Part shown: one piece after another, positions 22,269 through 33,109 of the stretch | How the letters are laid out: each line of letters opens with the position of its first letter | How positions within the stretch are numbered: position 1 is the first letter of the stretch | Assembly: GCA_911728455.2 (NCBI GenBank) | Contig: OU452228.1 | Span: 3,348,001 to 3,412,000 of the forward strand | DNA from: Marthasterias glacialis | Taxonomy: Eukaryota > Echinodermata > Asteroidea > Forcipulatida > Asteriidae | DNA length: 64,000 bases | Reading direction: 5' to 3' | The notes under the pieces: model-generated | Databases searched by the model: none | What the model was told of the DNA's origin: nothing | What the model saw: only the letters and a program-made list of their open reading frames with translations | Made by a program: the position numbers and the translations under genes

Positions 22269-23987
22269 GTAAATAACATCATCTCGTAAATAGTCCTTTT
22301 TAAATTTTCCCAAAGTTTTAAGACACTACCTGCAGTTTTATCTCAAAATGCAAGTTCTTGTTACTTATGACGTATTTCTGTAAAGTTACATTCTCATCCC
22401 ACTTTCTCTAAGACTGTGTCTTCTCCAAGAAGTGAGCTTACTGTACATCTTGCTTCTAAGACCAATTTCTCAGCCAAAATAATTGATTCTGCATTGATTG
22501 GGACTGCTACCTACTTTCTTTTACTTAGCAGCTGATAAAGTATGAACAAAAGTTGTGAGTCATGGACAATATACATTCTACATGTGCTATTGTTAATGCA
22601 ATTGACGCTGATCAGAAGGGCTGCCCTGGTGTGAGTGCTGCCCCCATGAAATGTCATACCAGTGGCAGTGTTACCCCCTCCTTCCTCCCTCCTGCCCAAC
22701 ATCTGTATTTTCTGCAGTGTTCCTGCTTCTGCTTTTTGTTGGTTTTGGTGTTGTTTTTTTATCATCTTTAACACAAGGCATTAGCTGTGATTCTGGATCT
22801 TATGTTCTCCTGTTGCGCAGTTAAATGACAATCTGAAGTAATCTAGGTGTGTCAGTCACATCATGGAGGTAGAATAGTTTATAAAATAGACATAAGGTCG
22901 AAGTAATTCCTATACATACCTCGCTGTATGTGAAAACGTTAGAGTTGTCTCCTTGGAATAAAGGTCTCTACCATTCTAAAGTATGCAGAGAATGAGTATT
23001 AGTTATAAGTCTAGACATTGTTAAACTCGGCATGAAAATTAAGGAATAGAGATGAGTTTGTTTGTTTGTTCGGGTTTTTTTTTAAAGTGGGGGTTTGAAG
23101 AAATTGTCAAAAGTGTGTGATGTTGGGGTGAAAGGTAGGTTGTTCAGGTGAACGGGATTTGGGTATTTTCACATAAAAAAGGTGTTTTGGTGTGGGGTAT
23201 GGAGTAACACTAGATTGAGAAACATAAATTACAAAAATAAGGTTTAAAATAAAAAGGTTTAAAATATAATTAATGTTATAATGTTACACCTCTTTGTTAA
23301 CAGGGCTTTACCTCCATGGGCACATAAACTAAAGATACAATGGGGGTACTCTATTCCATTTACACTGGATCTCATTCAGAGATATTGGGTCCTTGACATC
23401 CACAGCTACTACAGCTGCTCTCATACTATAAATGTAGTTCTGACCAGTTGTCTATACTAGAAGCTACTGTCATGTCAAGTGAAAGAGCTTGCATGTGAAC
23501 TGCCCACAGCTGACAGTGTGTGATGAAGCAAGTAGGTTGTGTGGGTGGAGCTATGTGTACATGTACATGTAATACATGCACACAATGCACAGCACAGAAT
23601 AATTCCACAGTATCACTGTAGGCGTGCATCACTGTACTGTGAACACAATGACCTTTGCCCCCTCTCTCTGTTGTGGGAGCGTGCATTGCGGGAGGATCAT
23701 GAATATTGATCAAATGGGTGTGTCTAACAGAGAAATCTGCACTGCGGCGCAACTAACTTATTTTATACAGGTTTGATTCAATTTGGTGGCAGTATTTAGG
23801 ATTAAGGAACATTTTTATGGTAAAGATTGAATGGAAAGTAGAAAGTAAAATGCACTGTTTGTGAAGAGATAAAAAAGATTCACATAGCAATTCCCATGGT
23901 GTTGTTTTTTAATACTGAAATAAAAGACAACCATGCACTAAAAGCCACTGTCAATCAACCACTACCCCTTGTATATTTTCAATCAGT
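22269..23987. other. Non-coding stretch upstream of U2
   Basis: No exon found. The stretch immediately upstream of the U2 gene should contain its proximal sequence element, but I cannot name a conserved motif. Confidence 0.4.
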
Positions 23988-24178
23988 ATCGCTTCTCGGC
24001 CTTTTGGCTAAGATCATGTGTAGTATCTGTTCTTTTCAGCTTAATATCTGAAACGCTGCTCATTGAGCAGCCAGTATATTAAACTGATTTTTGGATCTGG
24101 GCCATGGTATAGGGGCTTGCCTCGTCCTGGCCACGGGTTGGCCTGGTATTGCACTACATCCAGGATTCGGCCCACTCC
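23988..24178 (+). ncRNA. U2: U2 spliceosomal snRNA (diverged copy)
   Basis: U2 snRNA pairs with the intron branch point. The 5' end atcgcttctcggccttttgg, the branch-recognition segment gtgtagtatctg, the stem-loop IIb hairpin (gctgctcattgagcagc), the Sm site gatttttgg and the 3' loop ggtattgcactacatccagg are all in their proper order, and the length (about 191 nt) is normal. Against the invertebrate/vertebrate consensus I notice changes in conserved 5' positions: atcaTgtg for atcaagtg, ttctTttcag for ttcttatcag, tgaAacg for tgatacg. One of these lies in the region that pairs with U6. It may therefore be a variant or retired copy in a multi-copy family. Confidence 0.9.
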
Positions 24179-24194
24179 CCATCATGGGGAAATA

Positions 24195-24214
24195 ATCAAA
24201 TCAAAAGATAGAAA
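24195..24214 (+). promoter_or_regulatory. Possible snRNA 3' box
   Basis: The sequence aatcaaatcaaaagatagaa lies about 20 nt after the mature U2 3' end, where metazoan snRNA genes carry the 3' box needed for processing. It resembles the consensus only loosely (AAA followed by AGA). Confidence 0.35.
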
Positions 24215-24215
24215 T

Positions 24216-26625
24216 ATGACCAATATAAACTTGCCCATGACGGATGGGTGTTTTGGTGCGGTCCTGAACAAGGTTATGCCGATGTCGGATGGGGACCATG
24301 TTCAGCTTACATGATTAAGAACATGAAAGTGTTTCGTCTGGATGTCCGCAGCGGTGACACACTGAATTTGTTCCAGGATTCCAGCATTTCGCGGCTGCAT
24401 TGGTTGGTAGGCAGTTCAAATGGGCCCTATGGATAAATCTCTAGTCACATAAGCCGAAGAAATTGCCGGATGGCATCCATGAGGACCCGTTGATATAAGT
24501 GTTCGTGTTCAGAGAGCGGGCAACCTTGCCCTGGTCAGGGAGGCCGAGCAACTTGTTGGAACATTAAACAATTCCCTTTTTGAATAAACTCTTGACTTTT
24601 ACACAATTCAGGATTTGTAGTACACGAAGAAAATGTTTTATTCCAAAAGAGATAAGTATGTGGATATTAAATAATGATTACAGGTGAAAACGTAATGAGC
24701 TCATGTAAAATCTGATTTTGAAATACACAGGATCCTGTATAGTTAAATAATATAAATTTACAGAAAAGGCGCCAAGTTTAAAGAAAAAGGAAAACCCTAA
24801 ACCGCAGTCTGCATCCTTCGGGCGAAGTCCAAGAAAACTACCGGTTGGGAAAGTCCAATCGAGGGGAGGGGGACACTTCACGTGACGGCAGCCATCTTCT
24901 TCAAATGGTTTGTAGAGAATACTGATTAGATTTTATACTTGCTGAACTGAAGTGGTCAGGTGACGAAGTGGACGGGGTCTGCCTGGGTCGAGATCGTAAA
25001 TGGGTATTGGTGTCTAGAGGGCCAGTCTAGCTTCTTCACCAAGTCGTCCAGTCATCGATGCCTGGATAGAGTTTTACTGCCAGTAAAACATAATCTAAAA
25101 TAGAGAGCCACAGTGGTCCATGCCACATTAATAACGCTCTTAATAAATACAACGTACAACTAAATCTCTCCAACACTTGGGAATAAAATATCTCAAGCGT
25201 ACAGTGAGAAATTCCACAAGTTAAACCAAATTTATCACACATTGATGATAGAAGATAAGTTACTACAGGGGAACTACTCCTCCATGCAGCACAACAAAAT
25301 CTTTTGTCTCGTAAGACAGACTCGGCACATTTCCATATGCCGAGCTAGCAAGCCCAAAACTTTATCATAAGACATCGCCTTGTGTCTTTAAGTAATGGTG
25401 CCTCAGCATCTCAAGTTTAAAACAAAAATGGGTCGTTCCGATAAAATACATAAAAATAATAATAATGTACCCTCGAGCACAAAGACAAATTGTTTACTAC
25501 AGAACTTGATCATAAGACAACAGTTTGTGTCTCTAAGTTCTTGCCAGTGAAACATAATCTAAATAAATATATACAAAGTTATAAATTACAATAAATTACT
25601 TAACTTAAAAGGAAGTTCTTGATAATACACGTAGTCCAAATATTAGGACTATACAAATAGCATGATTACCACAGTATTCAACTGAGACAGCTGGTGGTAT
25701 AGTCATGACTATTTGAAAGTTCTATCAGGATCAGCACAATAGAGAAATGAACTCTTCTCAATATATCAGAATATATGAAATTATTTCTTCTTTTAAGAAA
25801 TAAAATGCAAATGTATTAAACTGTCTCTGAACCTATGAATGGTTTTGCCAAACTCCTTAAAATGGGAGTTGCAAATTAAAATGTAGTTATTTACATTAAC
25901 TTTATCAAACTCACCTAAAATAGAGAGCCAACATTCGTGCAAAAGGAGGCAACTTGGGGTGAGGATCCTCTGATAAAGCAAAATGAAGAAAACTAGCATG
26001 CATGTAGTCAGCACGATAGCAGAATCAGGAATGCTGAATTCTGCTTAAGTTTGGGGCAAGCTTACATCTGGAACATGCCCTGACTACATGACCAGCCCAG
26101 GCTCTCATTGGTCAAATTCAAATTATCACGCAGGATGCTATACATGATTGGTCATTTGGTATATTATGCAGATGAACAGTCAGCAGAAGTTTGTGGTTTT
26201 CACAGCTTCTAGCTGGTGGGATCAACAAGCAGGGATTAAGTGTCCCTGCATCCTTCTTAGTAACTGGAAGGCTATTGTGAGTTTACACCCTAGTGTACCA
26301 GTCACTAATAAAAAGCAAGAGGATACAAAGGGATCCTCTGCACTTCCAGGAAGAAGAAAAGATCAAAGACCCTCCCTACCATAGTAGGCAAAGATCAAAG
26401 ATTTACTACAATAAAAGGAAGCAAAAGTAGGCAGAGATCAAAGATTTCTGGAATTAAAAGTAAGAAAGGATGAAAGGGTCTACTGGAACAAAGCTTACCA
26501 GTAGGGCAAAGATAATACACCATAAAAGATCAGTAAGGGAATCATAAAAATAGGAAACATTGTCATAATGGAAAATTAAGGAATATAATATTATAACCCA
26601 AGACCTGTTTTGGGGTCGGGGTTAC
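24216..26625. other. Non-coding stretch including the Gypsy-2 LTR region
   Basis: A short plus-strand frame (24248-24436) shows no recognisable domain or splice partner and I do not call it a gene. From 26626 leftward lies the 3' LTR of Gypsy-2; its far end is undetermined because no second LTR is available for comparison. Segments around 25343-25400 and 25500-25560 (cataagac...tgtgtct) and the phrase ctaaaatagagagcca (25096, 25915) are repeated, so the LTR or its surroundings contain internal duplications. Confidence 0.45.
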
Positions 26626-26626
26626 A

Positions 26627-26639
26627 TCCTCCCCTTTCT
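26627..26639 (-). promoter_or_regulatory. Polypurine tract of Gypsy-2
   Basis: On the minus strand agaaaggggagga is followed directly by TGTAAC, the expected order for a plus-strand primer site and the first bases (TG) of a 3' LTR. It lies about 90 nt after the stop codon of the integrase frame. Confidence 0.75.
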
Positions 26640-26725
26640 TAACTTGCTTCCTCCGGGAGCATACATAAGAAGAGAAAACAAAAATGTATATACAGAAAAA
26701 GATAATAAGGGAATATACATATTAT

Positions 26726-28140
26726 CTAATGGCCAAAAACCTTCCTCTTCAGCTCGGCAAACATACCACGTGATCTGAACTGCCGGCTAAACACAGTCTT
26801 TCCCTGTGAATCAAACTGAAACCTCATAGGCGGACGTGATGTTCTAGTTGAACGTCTGACAACATTCGTCTCAGGGCTAGAAATCACAGGAACGGGAGTA
26901 GAAGACAGAGTAGGATGATTAGAAGAAGTAACTGTCAACATCGGTTCAGTGAGCTCGTGGTCAACAGTAGAACTCACTTGGTGATTACTAATTGAGGGAC
27001 AGTGGGGCTCAATAGTGACCACAATAGGATTAGAGGATTGCTGACTTATCAGTAGGGGTTTCCCCACTGAGGTCTCATCTCCTTTGTCCTCAGAGTTTGG
27101 CTGAGAACTGTTGGATGCTGTTGGCATGACAGATTCCATGGAAACATCAGACGTGTCCTCATCACCGATTGGCTCATCCTGAGGTAATGGAGCCAAAATA
27201 GTGGTGGGACTTGGGTCATCCCTCTGTACTTCAAACTGAACATCTACAGGCATAGCAGGGGATAGTTGTAGCTGAGGGATGAATGCTGGGGCCTCTGCAT
27301 TCAAAGAATGATGCAAGTTCGTTTGTCCCATTTCATCAATCTCCGCCGCCTTGTCCTCACTGCTGGGTCTAATGAGTGTTTCCAAAGGAAGGAGCACAGT
27401 GATTTCATCATCATCACTGGATTCATTATCAATATCACTCACCTCCGAGTCAGGTTGGTTTGCAGGAGTAGTCGCCTTAGTTGTTGCCCTAGTAACAGGG
27501 CGGTTTGTCTTGGTGACACGATGCTGGGACTCCTCCTCATTTAAGTAATCGATAGAAAGTAGTATGTTTCTGTGCAAAGTATGAAGACGCCCATCTCCTG
27601 TCTCCGGCTTGACACGGTACACTGGCATATCTGGACTGATGCGTTCTGTGACTAAGTGAATGGCAGGGTCCCATTGATCAGCTATCTTGTGTTTTCCTTG
27701 CAAGCCAAGGTTTCTGATCAACACTCGATCACCAGACTGAAGTTCATGTCCTCTGACACGTCGATCATGCCGAACTTTGTTACTGTCAGCTGACTTTGCT
27801 GATTTGTTGGTTGCAAGCTGATAGGCACGCGTAAGCTGCTCTCTCAGTCCCTTGACATATTGTGCGTGGTCTGCAGTTGTAAAACTATCTGCACTTATTC
27901 CGTACCTCAAGTCAATGTGGAGCCTTGCTTCTCTACCAAACATAAGAAAATAGGGTGAGAAACCAGTGCTGTCATGCCTAGTGCAATTGTATGCATGGAC
28001 CAATGCACTAACATATTTGCTCCAATGGGCTTTCTTTTCGTCCTCTTAAGTGCCAAGCATATTTAACAATGTGCGATTGAATCGCTCTGGTAGGGGATTA
28101 CCTTGGGGATGGTAGGGTGTAGTTCGTGATTTGACTTCCA
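26726..28140 (-). pseudogene. pol: Gypsy-2 integrase 3' end, 5'-truncated, with one nonsense codon
   Basis: The 425-residue open part begins inside the integrase core (MVHAYNCTRHDSTGFSPYFL) and continues through the C-terminal domain (GDRVLIRNLG, about residue 92; LHTLHRNILL, about 140) into a 280-residue Ser/Thr/Pro-rich tail. Upstream, TTPYHPQGN and [13 protein letters not shown] are read in the same frame, followed by a TAA in place of a Leu codon at about 28047. Homology ends near 28140, so protease, RT, RNase H and most of the integrase are missing. It belongs to a different Gypsy lineage from the element at 5960-9850. Confidence 0.9.
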
Positions 28141-29256
28141 GTCAAAGCAAAGGACAACTTTTATTACCTTGACCCAGTCAAACATTTTACTAAAAAACAC
28201 TTTTCATCATTAAACCAATTTGCATCATAAAACCAATAAATCTTCAGAGCTACCATCCAATGAATCAGAAAAAAAGTATAACCAATCTTTACCATGTGTG
28301 GTGGTTCAAAGCATAAGATCATCCTCTTTTTCAGAGATACTTAAGTCCAGAAACTATCACTTGAAGATCCCACAAATCCCTGCAGTTTCTTCAATCTCAA
28401 CAGGACAGGCACAATTGTGCACATCAAAGTCCCTTTAGAAACATTTTTTTTTTTTTTTTTTTTTCATTGTTTGATTCAAGCATGCTAAGAGGCCAAATGG
28501 GTGCAAGTCAAAAAAAGGTTCAATGGTTTGCAGTTACATGTTGGAAGTTTATAATTGAATAGTTGTTTGTGAAAATCAAGACCTATATCTTGGTCAACTC
28601 AACATTGTTCAGAGTCTACTTTCTGTAATCGTATGAACAGATCTTATCGATCAAAACATTAAGATGAGCAACCACTGTTTTAATTAAGATAACATTAACT
28701 CCAAGTAGTAGTAACAAACTAAGTCAATCTGTATCACTGTTGCTGCTGTACTCCTCAGTTGACACATCATCTTGTGCACACACAGAGAAAAGATTACACA
28801 GCTTGTGTAAAATATTACCCTGTTTTAGATGTAGCAGGTGAACCTCATAAGTATTAGGTAAAAGTTTACCCAACAGGCGTTGGGTTAAATCTTGCTAAAT
28901 AGTTGTGTAAAACTTTACTTCAATATTGGGTAGTTTCATTTACTGAATTATTAGGTAAACCCCACTCATGTAAAATATTACTTAATTTCGAAGTAAAGAC
29001 TTTACCTCTTGACAATGTAAACTGTCTACCTTTAAAATTGGTAATAATTTACACAATGCTTGGGTTGAATACTAGCAAAGTGTTATGTAAAGGTATCGTG
29101 AGCTGTTATAAATGGACACATCCTAAAATACTGAGACTTGGCGACTACAACATGAATTTCAAGATAAAAACTCTTTATTAAAAATTTAACAATGGTAATA
29201 ACATTAACAATCCAAAACATAACATCAAAAGCCTAGTTCATAGTTGCGTCACATGT
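28141..29256. other. Non-coding stretch with a poly-T run
   Basis: A run of about 21 T (28444-28464) could be the reverse of a retroposon tail. From 28795 to 29100 variants of gtaaaa-tttac recur in both orientations, with no clear element ends. Confidence 0.5.
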
Positions 29257-29935
29257 GTTTCTCTACAATATTATGTGTAATAATCAAACAGTAGTGTGTC
29301 AGAGAATTTAGAGGTTTTTTTTAAACACTCTTGGCAAAGTCTGATTCAATATTTCTTGGTAAAGTAAACAAACTTTTGATTAGTTTTGGACCATTTAAAA
29401 ACATAATGTGTAAAGCATGGGGGCATCTCCTGTGTTGCATTTCGTTGGCCATTAAACCACATAGTAACAATGCTTTGCATTGAACCTTCCTTGCAATTTA
29501 AGAAACTTATAAAATGCAATAGGGACAATTGTTTCTCTACAATATTATGTGTAATAATCAAACAGTAGTGTGTCAGAGAATTTAGAGGTTTTTTTTAAAC
29601 ACTCTTGGCAAAGTCTGATTCAATATTTCTTGGTAAAGTAAACATAAACTTTTGATTAGTTTTGGACCATTTAAAAACATAATGTGTAAAGCATGGGGGC
29701 ATCTCCTGTGTTGCATTTCGTTGGCCATTAAACCACATAGTAACAATGCTTTGCATTGAACCTTCCTTGCAATTTATAAAATGCAATAGGGACAAGTGTT
29801 TCTCTACAATATTATGTGTAATAATCAAACAGTAGTGTGTCAGAGAATTTAGAGGTTTTTTTTAAAACACTCTTGGCAAAGTCAATATTTCTTGGTAAAG
29901 TCAACATAAACTTAATTCTGGACCATCTAAATACA
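29257..29935. repeat. Tandem repeat, ~270-bp unit, 2.5 copies
   Basis: Units begin gtttctctacaatattatgt at 29257, 29531 and 29798; the third is partial. The copies differ by a few small indels, indicating recent duplication. Minus-strand frames in the first two units are equal only because the DNA is duplicated. Confidence 0.92.
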
Positions 29936-30081
29936 TGAGTTTTTTTACAAAGTGGTAGTGTTGTCATTCATTCACAGTCTCATAATCAATCAACAATTTC
30001 AGAGAATTTGTCTTTTTAATGTAGCTACAAAAATACACTTGGCAAGGTCAGAATAAATATTTCCAGGCTAACAATGTTTAA

Positions 30082-30428
30082 AGAAGAACTCCAAGGTCAA
30101 ATTCAATTTGGGGTTTGTACATTTTTGTATGGGGGAATTGTTGGTTCATTCCCGACTGTCACTATGCAATCAAAACAGCGTTGAATTTGACATCTTGACT
30201 GACAAAAAAATCCTCCTAGAATGTATGGATCCATTTACTGTTGAAATTTAATGACGTCATCTTTCAAATTTCGCTCTAAAGAAATCAGGAATGAACCAAC
30301 AATTCCACGTACAAAAATGTACAGACCCATTCATACCAGAATGTTGTCATTGGATGTTTTGGATTTTGACTAATTTTGCACTGGAAGGGTATCAAATACA
30401 ACATTGAATTTGACCTTGGAGTTCCTCT
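30082..30428. mobile_element. TTAA MITE family B, 347 bp
   Basis: Inverted ends agaagaactccaaggtcaaa and tttgaccttggagttcctct are flanked by TTAA (30078-30081, 30429-30432). The interior has a second inverted pair (tacatttttgtatggggg near 30118 against ccacgtacaaaaatgtaca near 30305). Non-coding. Confidence 0.83.
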
Positions 30429-30478
30429 TTAAACTGTAAAGTTGTTCCATAAATTAAAACTATCACAGCTCTTATGAT

Positions 30479-31185
30479 TTTGATACTTATTTGTAAACAT
30501 TTTGTGCAACAACATCTTTAACTACAATGCTTAAAGGCAAAGTATACCTTTGGTTTTTGGAACCGTACGTTTGCCTTGATGCTATATAATTGTAGATATA
30601 TACCATAAAACTAACCTGTGTGAATTACATTTCAAAAGGTGGCAGCGTTTTTGAGATATCGCCAAAAATCTGGAGCGGTTGCGTTCACGCAGAAGAAGTA
30701 TCCGTCATGGAATACACATTCTGAGAAGCGTTACGGCCATAACGCTTCTCAGATTCAAGTTTTTGGGGGATAAAAAGTGATATATTTTTCCGTAACTGCA
30801 GTACTTCGAAGTGAAACGTTTCTCAAAATGCATTATACTATCCAAAGCTGCCGTACTCCTTACCAAGTAAGTTTTTATTGCCAAAAATTTTCAGAGTCAT
30901 TACCAAACGTATGCAATGCCTTTAATGGAATGGTCAACATTAATCAGATGAATCATTGAATGAACAGTATGCCCTGAACTCTAGAATAGCGCTTTTTTTT
31001 TTAAGCTGCCTTTGAGTTCAAACACAACTGACTCCATGAAGTCCCAAACACCTGAACACTTGATACTTATTTGTAAACATTTTGTGCAACAACTTCTTTA
31101 ACTACAATGCTTAGTGGAATGGTCAACACTAATCTGATGAATCATTGAATGAACAGTATGCCCTGAAATCTCGAATAGCGCTGCA
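30479..31185. repeat. Tandem duplication interrupted by a MITE
   Basis: The sequence starting tgatacttatttgtaaac and ending around gaatagcgct is present twice. The first copy is split (30479-30534 and 30922-31000) by the family A MITE; the second (31061-31185) is uninterrupted, with ttag at 31111-31114 where the first has TTAA plus the MITE. Confidence 0.88.
30535..30921. mobile_element. TTAA MITE family A, copy 2, 387 bp
   Basis: It has the same termini and central hairpin as 20172-20559. Flanking TTAA is at 30531-30534 and 30922-30925. The neighbouring empty duplicate confirms both ends. Confidence 0.9.
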
Positions 31186-31199
31186 CTTTACGCTGCCTT

Positions 31200-31340
31200 T
31201 TAAGCTTGGGCAGTTCCAGAAATTTGGGACTCGGTCCCGGTTCTGAAAAAAGGACTCGGTTCCGAGTCGGACTCGGTTCCGAGTCGGACTCGGTTCCATT
31301 AAATTCAATAAAAAACATAAGCGGTCCCGGCCCCACAATG
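31200..31340. repeat. Short tandem gagtcggactcggttcc motif
   Basis: Two to three imperfect units of gagtcggactcggttcc, preceded by ggactcggtcccggttc and followed by gcggtcccggccccac. GC-rich, non-coding. Confidence 0.7.
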
Positions 31341-33109
31341 GAGCCGTTCCTTTTTAACCGGAAATGCCTTGCATAGTGACCGTGCAACCAGTCCCTTCCC
31401 ACAGAATCTCTGTATATACATTTACAATACAAGTACATGTGCCGTGTACTGAGTATATCACCCCAGCTGGCCACAGAGCGGCTACGACCTGTCATGCACA
31501 CACTGCACACGAACACAACGCACGTGTTGTACAGGTTGTATGTATCGGGATATTTAGATCACTCCATTACACGTTATAGGGGAGAATCGCTGATACTTTG
31601 TGCGTGAGACCAGTAGTGTACACAAGGAATGGCAGTGTGAATTGAGATGTTTTTTTTACACAATCATGACGAGTCTCAATTGTCCTCCCCTCACGGTGTA
31701 ATGTAATGGTCCAGCTTGCTTCCAGCACGATGTTGATTTGATTGACAGTTTTGTTTGGGATTGGAGTGTTTTTATTCACAGTACAGGGCCATCTATTCTA
31801 TTTAATAGGATCGATTTGTAGCGTTCTAGTGTAGCGCTACGGCGTAACATTTGTTTTTACTTCTACAAGAGATGAAATAAATCTCAGAATGGAAGAAACA
31901 CATTCTTGTAATTGTAATGAGCAACTTTTGAAAACTTTAATTTATCTTTTTCTGTCAAACCAATATATTAACCCTGCCCTGAGCTAATGTTCCGTTAACT
32001 TCCGTTGGTGTATAATCATGAATCAAGATAATAGATTTGCGTTTAGGAATAATCTTGTTGCCTTGCAAAGCGGTCTTTTTCTAATTGAGAAATCCGTTAT
32101 GCCATTTAATATATGTGTATGGATATGGTATTGGGAAACACTACAGTGACATGGTGTCCCCAAATTAGAAATGTCTAGAGAGCATTTAAATTGGATCACA
32201 AACCAAGTTCCGACTATCATCTATTGAAATGAATATGGGTTTGGATAAATTTTAAAATATTTTTCCTACAGATGATTTTTTAATTGGACAGGTCCAGTTA
32301 AATCACGCGTGTTACATGGTGTCCAACACAGACGATCAACTCGGTCAAAGTGACATGTAATGGCATGTTGTTTTACACATTTCTTACAACTGCTGTACCT
32401 CATTTGTGGTTATAATTATTATCAATTATTAACTTTTCACACATGATTTTTGACTTTTTCCAAGTTGGACACCGTAACACGCGTGATCTTGGTGGATTCA
32501 ACTTTTTGTCCATTACCTCAATTTTCAGTGACAATTCCGGGGAACTAAAGATTGATTTAGAAATACAATTCATTATACCCAATAGCATTCCCAAATGCAA
32601 TTTTGATGATATAGGACTACATTATACCTTAAATGCAATTTGTCACGCGCGTTACAAGGACACCAAGAGAAATTAAAAAATTGTTACTGATTTTTAGTTG
32701 AATTGTTTTTAAACAATAAGTATTTATTTACATCTGCACCAATGAACAAACAACATGTAGACTCTCCTGGTAATGTTAGATTATCATGCTAGCTCATGGG
32801 CAATCAAAAACTAAGGTAAATAGAGAACTCCAACATTCGCAAACATGCATGCAAAAACCACTTCAAAAGTTAACGCAATACTAAATGTGCATGTACAGTA
32901 GTTCAACCCCATGGTCTTAACATCCATCATTACATGTACATGTATGTCTTATTATAACCAGCCTAAGCTTTTATATATTTTTCCATATCCAGACTTTCCC
33001 AGCTGTCCCATGTACTTCACTATTATTCTAATTCCACAAATTAGCCTCTTCATTCCTATTCCCCACCCTGCAAGCCCCCTTTCCCATTGTCAACTTATTG
33101 CTAATAATG
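31341..33109. other. Non-coding stretch with inverted cacgcgtgttac blocks
   Basis: Positions 32303-32326 and 32464-32487 form a 24-bp inverted repeat around cacgcgtgttac and the tggtgtccaac block, and a third variant (cacgcgcgttac) lies at 32643. A 28-bp identity with the CACTA-like pseudogene occurs at 32112-32139. No gene seen. Confidence 0.55.

Noticed and set aside
24248..24436. 62-residue ORF after the U2 gene as a coding exon
   Set aside because: No domain, no matching splice partner and no second copy; support is insufficient.
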